The position numbers and the translations under genes were made by a program. Source: Planctomycetota bacterium (GTDB taxonomy: Bacteria > Planctomycetota > GCA-002687715 > DRQF01). From it: a stretch of DNA of 15,145 bases. Positions 6,579 through 13,337 of the stretch are shown here, in pieces (position 1 is the stretch's first letter; each line of letters opens with the position of its first letter). The notes beneath the pieces are model-generated. The model did no database searches, was not told the DNA's origin, and worked only from the letters and a program-made list of their open reading frames with translations. The stretch lies in the NCBI GenBank assembly GCA_015485455.1, contig WFTN01000144.1, forward strand, positions 1-15,145. Reading direction: 5' to 3'.

Positions 6579-7955
6579 TTAGGGGTTGGCAAGGACCTCG
6601 AGCCAAATGACGAATGGCCTTTCTAACTTCTCAATCTTGTAGCCCAATTTCTTATCAAACAACGAACTGGAGTTGCCTTTCGCGCTGCGATAGGCCTCGG
6701 CTATATATCCCAGAGTCCCATCGCTGAGATCTGTATTCCTGTTCGTGTTCGATCCTCCCGGGACTTTGCCATCTGTCATCAAAAATGCAACAAAGGCTCG
6801 GCTCACAAGCCATTGAAATTCGACGCGTTTTGTCTCTGAGTAGAAGGTGTCGAAACTCCAACCAAGAAGATTGGGTAAGAACTTTGTGCCACCAAAGGTG
6901 CGTGTTTTCCATCTGCGGTCTGTTCTCATCTCCTTGAGAATGCTCTTGGCTTCCCCGGCTGTGATTTGGGGTGCCTTGCCGCGTTTTGCGTAGCCCACTT
7001 CTCCAGTATAGTGGCCGCCGAACCACCAGCCGAACCCCAATTCCAACCACATGGCGTTTCTGTCATTGGGCCCACCCAGGCGACTTCTTTTTGGATGCCT
7101 CTTGTATCCCCCTAAAGGCGCATAGAGAGAATTCATCAACTGTTGAGTCAGGAGCGAGAAGAGTTGCTTCGGCCGGGATGCGGAGCCGTCATCAAACTTG
7201 GTGTAGGCAAACCAGTTCTCATGGCTGGGGTCGAAGTAAGGACGGTCGGTGGTGGAGCGAGCCGGAATGAAGTCGAACTCAAAGCCTAATCTCTCAAGGT
7301 GCTCGCTGACTCCCAGGATATCGTGGTAGCGTTTGTGCCAATCGAGCCAGACACGCTCTAAATCATAGAGGTTTCCAATGGTCCCGAGAATATCCCGTGA
7401 TGAACGCACTCGGAAATGGGGCGACTCGAACCACGGCATACCGTCCCGGCCCCGTTTCGGGTGTTTGAATTCCTTCTCCGAAACCAGTCCACCTTCCCGT
7501 TTCCATTTGTAAACACCGTTCTTTCTGCGATGTCCTAAGAACTTATGCGCTCGAACAAACTGAGGGTCAATGTGAAGGCAGCGATATGCTTGCAACTTGG
7601 CCATGTCTTCCAAGTTGTTGTCGTTGGCCCACGCCACCAAGGCCCATTGCTCCTTGACGTCCTTCCGCTTCGCCTTGTCAAATCGTTCAAAGAATTCTGT
7701 GAGGAAGTCGTTGACCGTGGCGAAGTCACGAATTTTGGTCAGGGGGACTGTTTTGGCCTTCTTGCCTTTGACGGAGTAAGAAAGGCCCTGGTCGCTGAAC
7801 ATCAACACAGTACAGGTGATGGGTTTTCTCTTCTTCTTGAGACTGACCATCCCCCGATCCCGATGTTGCGTCGTTTGAGCCAGTCCGTGACCACTCAGCG
7901 CCCAGATTCCAACAATCAAGAACAACAACCCCTTCCACCCCTGCAAATCTTTCAT
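6579..7955 (-). CDS. Secreted protein with a peptidase-MA/DUF1570-like but motif-degenerate domain
   Basis: The product has 458 residues with a signal peptide (hydrophobic residues 9-22, likely cleavage after GLAQ at about 27). A middle segment of the type HIDPQFVRAHKFLGHRRKNGVYKW (about 128-151) and a SPHFRVRS segment (178-185) resemble secreted planctomycete proteins that carry a zinc-peptidase-like (gluzincin, peptidase-MA/DUF1570) domain. Where such proteins have HExxH, this one appears to have LLTQQLMNSL (about 268-277). Its WLELGFGWWFGG (303-314) sits where the downstream glutamate region would be. If that alignment is right it has lost the zinc ligands and is a non-catalytic relative. 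I chose the ATG at 7955 because GAGGGGG precedes it and the signal peptide follows at once. An ATG at 7997 would bury the signal. Function unknown; family assignment is tentative. A strong terminator follows the gene. Confidence 0.72.
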   Translation of the reverse strand: MKDLQGWKGLLFLIVGIWALSGHGLAQTTQHRDRGMVSLKKKRKPITCTVLMFSDQGLSYSVKGKKAKTVPLTKIRDFATVNDFLTEFFERFDKAKRKDVKEQWALVAWANDNNLEDMAKLQAYRCLHIDPQFVRAHKFLGHRRKNGVYKWKREGGLVSEKEFKHPKRGRDGMPWFESPHFRVRSSRDILGTIGNLYDLERVWLDWHKRYHDILGVSEHLERLGFEFDFIPARSTTDRPYFDPSHENWFAYTKFDDGSASRPKQLFSLLTQQLMNSLYAPLGGYKRHPKRSRLGGPNDRNAMWLELGFGWWFGGHYTGEVGYAKRGKAPQITAGEAKSILKEMRTDRRWKTRTFGGTKFLPNLLGWSFDTFYSETKRVEFQWLVSRAFVAFLMTDGKVPGGSNTNRNTDLSDGTLGYIAEAYRSAKGNSSSLFDKKLGYKIEKLERPFVIWLEVLANP

Positions 7956-8235
7956 GATGCCCCCTCTTTTACCTACTGAAAATGCCTTTGCCATCATCCC
8001 AAACCCGGACGCCGCAGACCATCTGTTTCTATGAACGCCAAAACCAAGAAAACCGAACAGAAAACAGAGAAAATTCTCTCAACTGAAGTGGAGGCTCATC
8101 GCAGCGGTCTTTCGCCAAAGCCCATTCTTCGCCCTCAATGCTCTCAGCGAACATCACCGTCTGCTCGCCAAGTCAAAACCGCGCCGGCGCAACAAATCAC
8201 TCAAGACCGCAATCCGCCGGACCTCTCCACTAAAC
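7956..8235. other. Intergenic region between the kinase and secreted-protein genes
   Basis: This region lies downstream of the kinase stop and upstream of the secreted-protein start, both on the minus strand, so it should hold the latter's promoter unless the two are co-transcribed. I see no clear terminator. A self-complementary GCGCCGGCGC at 8181-8190 has no loop. A plus-strand reading frame (8031-8243, 70 codons) encodes a low-complexity Lys/Thr/Pro-rich peptide with no recognisable feature and overlaps the kinase stop, so I do not call it a gene. Confidence 0.4.
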
Positions 8236-11200
8236 CTACTTAACAAGGTCTCCAGCATACTTCTCAATCGTCTCCCGAGCCACCTTGATGGCCTCCATGA
8301 TGCTCACGTTCTCAGCGTTGTCTTCATGGGCTTCAAACCGATCAACAATCTTCTTGGCATCCTGAAAGCGGTCCATTTTGAGCATTCCTGCAATGATCAA
8401 GTGCAGGTGTTCGTCTCCATTCCATATGAGTGTTGTGAAGCGTTTCTTGCCGACATATGGCTCGGCGATTGTAGCCATACCCGTGAAGTCCTTCTTGTGA
8501 CAGAGCAACCGGAGGCGCGCGATTTCTAACTTCACCATCGTTTCGTTTGCTTCATCTGGTTCGATGAGCGTTTCTGCAAGACCTATGAGCTTTTCGACTC
8601 TTTGAACATTTTCTTCTACTTCAAGCTTTTCTGATGCTAAATATGCTCGTTTCGTGTTTCGCCCTAATTCGTCAATCGCACGGGCTTGGCGCAACGCTTC
8701 CTTCAAGAGATAGGCCGGGATCTCGCCCGCCAGAGATTTGAGCTTTTCCACTAGCTCATTCTTGTTGTCTTCTTCCAAGAATTCTAAATAGAGACGGAAG
8801 TAGTGGGGCGTGGTCATGAGAATTCCGGCGAGAATGTTATCGGAGTTTAGGTCTAAGTCCGAGTCTTTGATGGATTGGTGGTTGAATGACCGCCAATCTA
8901 TCTTGATGCCGATCAACTCGGTTCCTAACAAATCGAAATTCGGGAATACGCGAATTGACTTTGCTGCTTCAGCAACAACGTCAATCGGCCAAAATGATAG
9001 TGCCGCTTTTTCCTCGGAAACAATATGCCAGCCCTCGCGCAATTTGATTGCCGTCGCCGTTCTCGACGAATCCTGCCGGAGAACGTTAATTGGTCCAGGC
9101 TTACCAATGATCTTGATTGAATTCTCTCCGAATTTGCTTGTGACTTCATAAGCTCGAATTGAACAATCTTCCGTCATGAAGAAGAAAGAGACATCCATGG
9201 CGTCTGGCCCATCCAAGATTTCTGAGATGTCTTGGGAGACCACTTTTAAGGATCGGATGAACTCTGAGAGTGGGAGAGCTCCTACCCAAGAACAGATGTC
9301 CGCGATTTCCGCATCTGATGGATGCGCTGCGGCTGTGAAGGCACGAAAAGGGTCCATAGGCGGCTTGCGTTCTTTACCAGTTCCGAAAGTACGTAGTCCT
9401 AACTGAGGGGCAAATATTTGCCTTCCATCTAAGCTGATGAAGTGCAATGCCTCTTTTTCGTCATTGAGAATGACCATGTATGGTTCTTCGCCCCCAAGAC
9501 AGCAGAGATCGCCGCTTACCTCACCCGGAAGTCTTACGCGAGTGAGTTGTTCATCTTTCCAAATCAACACTGTATTGGGATTCTCTTGGATCACGGCTAC
9601 AGGTTCGTTTGGGTGGACAACGAATCCCATGGTCCCAGAAATGTCCTGTACGACTCGGCCATCGACTAAGCGAATAATCGTTGTTCTATTATATGTGGGG
9701 ACGTGACCTTGCAAGAACGCCTCTGCTTCATTCTCAATTGAGGTAGACGCCAAGAGAAACAGCCGATTCGCTGTCAGCTTCCAGTTCGTGCTATACGAGT
9801 CCATGCTTGGGCGCCGATAACTGGGCATTGAACCAAGTTTAGTCCAATTGACCGTGTCCCAAATTTCTGGTTCGCCATGACGCCGATCAATGCAAATGCC
9901 ATTCTCATCCCGCAGCAAGTAGAAATTCACGCAATCCGTAAGTGAGAAAACGAGTCGGTTGGATTTGAGGTCGACGACGATCAATTTTGAATCTTTGATG
10001 TAGATTCTGTAACCGTTTCGCGTGATTTCTGCATCCTCCCGCCAAAGAGAATCGTGCACAACGCCTCGAGGAATCTGTCCTGGTGAACCTTTGGTACGGA
10101 ATATATTAACGCGGCAGTTGTCTCCGAGTGTCTGAATGAAGTTCTTGGAGAGGTTATGGAGCCTCGCCTCACCGTCAATCTCCATGATGCTACCCATTTT
10201 CCTCAAATCCTTGTCGAAGAAATCAACGGCCAAAGACCAATTTGCGAGAGTGCGGATTTGCACGAGCAGGCCCAGACTGGAAAGTCCAAAACGGGAACTA
10301 TCTACCCATCCACCATCGTCACTAAGTTTTTCTAGATCGAAACGTTCAAGGAGTTCACCCGTGACGAGGTCCCATTTTTCAAGAGTGGTTTGTTTGTATC
10401 CATTTGCAACAGGTGGATTCTCAGATGGTTTGATTCGAATCAGGAAACTCCCATTTTGAACCAGATGAGCGGTATTGACATCTTCGCCCTGGGCAACTGT
10501 CAAGTCGCATAGCTCTTCGTCAGCCCAGATGACTTTTCGCTTCTCTAAGTCAATGACAACATGGCAAGCGTTCTTTTTTTTGTCCATGCTCGTTTCGTTC
10601 GCCATCTCAAGAAGTAGAGTTGTGCTATTGAAATGGTGGACTCTCTTTGCAACTAAGTCACCTTCTGGACGTCTTGGCCAAGTCCAATCGCGAATGGATG
10701 AGGTCGCATCCTTCTGGCACTTTCTTCGGTCGAAAAAATGGAGCGGTTCTTTGCCTGAGGTGATGACGCAGATGTGCTTGCCTCGTGGGAGCGTGACGGC
10801 CAAAACTTCATCTTCGATCCATTTTTCATTCTTCAGAGTTTTCCATTTTGGTTTGGGTTCCCAGTCCAAGAATGTCAAATTGCCATCGTGCAAGACCCAC
10901 GGTACCTCTATGTTTCCTCGCGAAACGCCGAATTCAATTGAATCCCAATCTTGTTGCATATCGGTATTCCAAGAGATAGGCAGGAGCTGGCAAGTTTCAA
11001 GGTCCCATACCTCGCAACTGTCATAGTCATTTGTGACAACCATGAAGTGTCCGTTGGGTGAAAAAGCGATCTCTTCATTGCATTCTTCGAGTTGAGTCTG
11101 GAGGACGTCGATTCGTTCTCTGTTGTCGAAGTCCCAGATTTCCAATTGCACAGGTGATTTTTTGTCGGTTCGAATGATGCAGAATTCATCGCCCGGAACG

Positions 11201-12783
11201 AAGCCGAGGAACGTTTGATCTGCAGGGACAGTGAAATGCTTGGTATCTCGAGCCAACCCCGCTTTCAGAGTCTCAAGCGCCGCTGTGCTCGGCTCTATTT
11301 CATAGGAAGCCAACCCCAAAGCAAGGGCGCTCTGCGGAGATTTCTCTGCCAAGCTGAGACCAAGGTAGGCAAGGCTCTTAGCTTTTTCCGTCACAACAAG
11401 TTTCTTGTTTGCCACCAAGGAAGTCTTGAGGTCGTGGCTGTAGGCGATTGAAGTCCCTAGGGCGTCATTTCTCTGGTTAAAGAGGTGGAAAAAGATGGCT
11501 GAACTGGTAGAGATGACTAAGAAGAGAATGGTGGTGAGGGCAGCCACCTTTGGGTTTCTTGAAGACCAACGCCGAAGGCGAAGCAGTGGGCCGGCGGGGC
11601 GGGCTTTGATGGGCTCTTTGTCTAAGATGCGCCGTAGGTCTTCGGCTAAGTCGGCAGCGGTCTGATAGCGGCGGTCTTGGTCTTTTTCGGTGGCTGTTTC
11701 GACGACGACGCGCAGGTCTCTTGAGATGCTGGGGTTAATGCGGTCTGGGGTGATGGGCACTTCGCTGAGGATGGCCCGGTAGAGGGCTTCTCTTGTGGGT
11801 TGCTCAAAAGGGCGCTTGAGGGTGATGAGTTCGTAGAGAGTGACACCCAAAGAATAGACATCACTGCGACGGTCGATCTTTTCGTTCTCGACCCGAACTT
11901 GCTCTGGCGACATGTAAGCCGGTGTGCCAATGATTTGGCCAGTCATGGTTAAGTCTGGGCCGAGACGATCGTCTTGGCGTGCCAAACCAAAATCAAGGAT
12001 GACGGGTTCACCTTCAGGAGTGAGCATGATATTGCCCGGTTTGATGTCTCGATGGATGAGCCCTGCCTCATGAGCTACATGCAGAGCATGAGCTGCCATC
12101 ACCATGCAGCGCAAAGCCGCTTTGAGGGCATCGGGCCCAGGGGTGGTTGTTTTGTTGAGGGTTTTGTTTGCTACTTTTGCTGTGGCTGTCGATTCTGAGA
12201 AGTTGTGAAACTCTGATTGCTGAACATTGCCCCGCTCTTGGGCGATGTGCTGCGCCAAGGTCATGCCGGGGATGTAACTCATCGCCATATAGGTCTGGCC
12301 ATGAGACTCGCCAAATTCGAAGATCTGGCAAATACCCGGATGATGCAACTTGGCGGTGGCTTCTGCTTCTCGTTTGAGGCGCATCTGAGCTGATGCTGAA
12401 AGGGAAGCTTGTTCGCCCAATACTTTCAAAGCGACCGGGCGCCCAAGTTTTTCGTCTTCTGCCAAGTAGACAGTGCCTTGGCCTCCTCGTCCCAATTCTT
12501 TGATCAGGCGATAGGAGCCCACATAGTGATCGGATGTCTTGTTTGTGCCTTCTTCTTTCTCATCTCTTGATTGATCAATGAGACGAAGGATGTCGTCCAT
12601 GTCATTGTCTGGCGAAGTTATGGAGTCTGAGCCTAAATCGACCTCTGGTTGGTTGAGGTAAAACTCAATGGCATCCCCTAAGGCTCTTCGACCTTCTGCG
12701 TCGGGGTTGGGGCTGGCGCTGCCAGTTTCTTTTGGCAAGGAATCAGAATGAGAAGCGTCGCACTCTTCGTTCTTGTCTGTCAT
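8236..12783 (-). CDS. Membrane Ser/Thr protein kinase (Hanks type) with C-terminal beta-propeller-like sensor region
   Basis: This very large product has 1515 residues. An acidic, disordered N-terminus is followed by a complete kinase domain at about 90-385: glycine loop GRGGQGTVYL (98-107), catalytic lysine in ALKVL (about 120), HRDIKPGN (244-251), DFG (264-266) and GTPAYMSPEQ (286-295). All catalytic residues are present, so it should be active. A Thr/Asn-rich insert (about 187-215) lies between the substrate-binding helix and the catalytic loop. One transmembrane helix follows (about 413-435). Next comes an ALALGLASYEIEP helical segment, a long WD40/quinoprotein-like beta region (about 515-1270; for example SPNGHFMVV and VWDLETCQLL) and a helical C-terminus. 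The topology predicts a cytoplasmic kinase and an extracytoplasmic propeller. I chose the ATG at 12783 (MTDKNEE); an in-frame ATG at 12972 would add 63 atypical residues. Substrates are unknown. Confidence 0.88.
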   Translation of the reverse strand: MTDKNEECDASHSDSLPKETGSASPNPDAEGRRALGDAIEFYLNQPEVDLGSDSITSPDNDMDDILRLIDQSRDEKEEGTNKTSDHYVGSYRLIKELGRGGQGTVYLAEDEKLGRPVALKVLGEQASLSASAQMRLKREAEATAKLHHPGICQIFEFGESHGQTYMAMSYIPGMTLAQHIAQERGNVQQSEFHNFSESTATAKVANKTLNKTTTPGPDALKAALRCMVMAAHALHVAHEAGLIHRDIKPGNIMLTPEGEPVILDFGLARQDDRLGPDLTMTGQIIGTPAYMSPEQVRVENEKIDRRSDVYSLGVTLYELITLKRPFEQPTREALYRAILSEVPITPDRINPSISRDLRVVVETATEKDQDRRYQTAADLAEDLRRILDKEPIKARPAGPLLRLRRWSSRNPKVAALTTILFLVISTSSAIFFHLFNQRNDALGTSIAYSHDLKTSLVANKKLVVTEKAKSLAYLGLSLAEKSPQSALALGLASYEIEPSTAALETLKAGLARDTKHFTVPADQTFLGFVPGDEFCIIRTDKKSPVQLEIWDFDNRERIDVLQTQLEECNEEIAFSPNGHFMVVTNDYDSCEVWDLETCQLLPISWNTDMQQDWDSIEFGVSRGNIEVPWVLHDGNLTFLDWEPKPKWKTLKNEKWIEDEVLAVTLPRGKHICVITSGKEPLHFFDRRKCQKDATSSIRDWTWPRRPEGDLVAKRVHHFNSTTLLLEMANETSMDKKKNACHVVIDLEKRKVIWADEELCDLTVAQGEDVNTAHLVQNGSFLIRIKPSENPPVANGYKQTTLEKWDLVTGELLERFDLEKLSDDGGWVDSSRFGLSSLGLLVQIRTLANWSLAVDFFDKDLRKMGSIMEIDGEARLHNLSKNFIQTLGDNCRVNIFRTKGSPGQIPRGVVHDSLWREDAEITRNGYRIYIKDSKLIVVDLKSNRLVFSLTDCVNFYLLRDENGICIDRRHGEPEIWDTVNWTKLGSMPSYRRPSMDSYSTNWKLTANRLFLLASTSIENEAEAFLQGHVPTYNRTTIIRLVDGRVVQDISGTMGFVVHPNEPVAVIQENPNTVLIWKDEQLTRVRLPGEVSGDLCCLGGEEPYMVILNDEKEALHFISLDGRQIFAPQLGLRTFGTGKERKPPMDPFRAFTAAAHPSDAEIADICSWVGALPLSEFIRSLKVVSQDISEILDGPDAMDVSFFFMTEDCSIRAYEVTSKFGENSIKIIGKPGPINVLRQDSSRTATAIKLREGWHIVSEEKAALSFWPIDVVAEAAKSIRVFPNFDLLGTELIGIKIDWRSFNHQSIKDSDLDLNSDNILAGILMTTPHYFRLYLEFLEEDNKNELVEKLKSLAGEIPAYLLKEALRQARAIDELGRNTKRAYLASEKLEVEENVQRVEKLIGLAETLIEPDEANETMVKLEIARLRLLCHKKDFTGMATIAEPYVGKKRFTTLIWNGDEHLHLIIAGMLKMDRFQDAKKIVDRFEAHEDNAENVSIMEAIKVARETIEKYAGDLVK

Positions 12784-13337
12784 GTGCCTTCTACTTCCTC
12801 TGCAAACTCTCCTGTGGTGGGGCCTGCCTTCAGGCCTCGCGCCAAATCCCCACAATCGAGACAAACCGATCTTAGACAAATTTCCTGTTTTGTCAGGAGA
12901 AGACGGCCCAGAAGATCCAAACGAACATGAAATAAAGAGTGCCTTCAACCTCATCGTGTCAATTTTCATCATTCTTGCGGCGCTGTTCTATTTCGGTCTG
13001 CTGTGAGTTCTGGCGATGTTGCAGCAACAAGCTGAAGCCAAAGCAGTCGCGCCAACTGCCCATTTCAACTCGCGATCTCAACGGAATTGGGTCGATCTGC
13101 TGCCAACATTTTGTTCAGGATATTGCAGTCCGACCTCGCTTCGGTTAATGAGCGCTTGATCGTATTCGGCGGAGTTGGACAAGCGATATTTGGTTTTGTA
13201 AGTTGAGTGGACGCGGGAACGCTTGGGCGACATCGATCAATCTCCTGGAAGTTTCAGAAGATCCATCGGCAGTTGAGGCGTGGCGGGTGTGATTCGTGCA
13301 ACGCCGCCCCGGTGCAGGTGGATGTTGGAAATAAAAA
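12784..13337. other. Gene-poor divergent region with an insertion-sequence remnant
   Basis: This 554-base stretch separates the kinase (minus) from the FG-GAP protein (plus). It should contain the promoters of both, though none is recognisable by eye. It holds a transposase remnant (13078-13233) and a GGCCTG-CCTT-CAGGCC hairpin sequence (12821-12836), about 37 bases upstream of the chosen kinase start. A plus-strand frame ending at 13006 has a hydrophobic C-terminus and is discussed as a finding. The region looks like a recombination scar. Confidence 0.5.
13078..13233 (-). pseudogene. N-terminal remnant of an IS5/IS903-family transposase
   Basis: A 51-codon frame starts at ATG 13233 with an excellent ribosome-binding site (AGGAGA about 9 bases upstream) and stops at 13078. 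Its segment KYRLSNSAEYDQALINR matches the conserved N-terminal block of IS5-family (IS903-like) transposases, in which K[YF][KR]-x-x-NW-x-x-Y-x-x-AL-[IV]-x-RG precedes SLT[FV]W. Similarity ends right after 'NR', the conserved Trp is Ser, and the DDE catalytic domain is missing. It is therefore a decayed fragment rather than an active element. I could not find terminal inverted repeats or target duplications. The intact translation start suggests a short peptide could still be made, but a function is not expected. Confidence 0.68.

Noticed and set aside
8181..8190. GCGCCGGCGC palindrome downstream of the kinase
   Set aside because: No loop and no U-tract, so it is not a credible terminator. 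Short GC palindromes occur by chance.
8031..8243. 70-codon plus-strand frame, Lys/Thr/Pro-rich
   Set aside because: Low-complexity product with no recognisable feature, and it overlaps the kinase stop codon.
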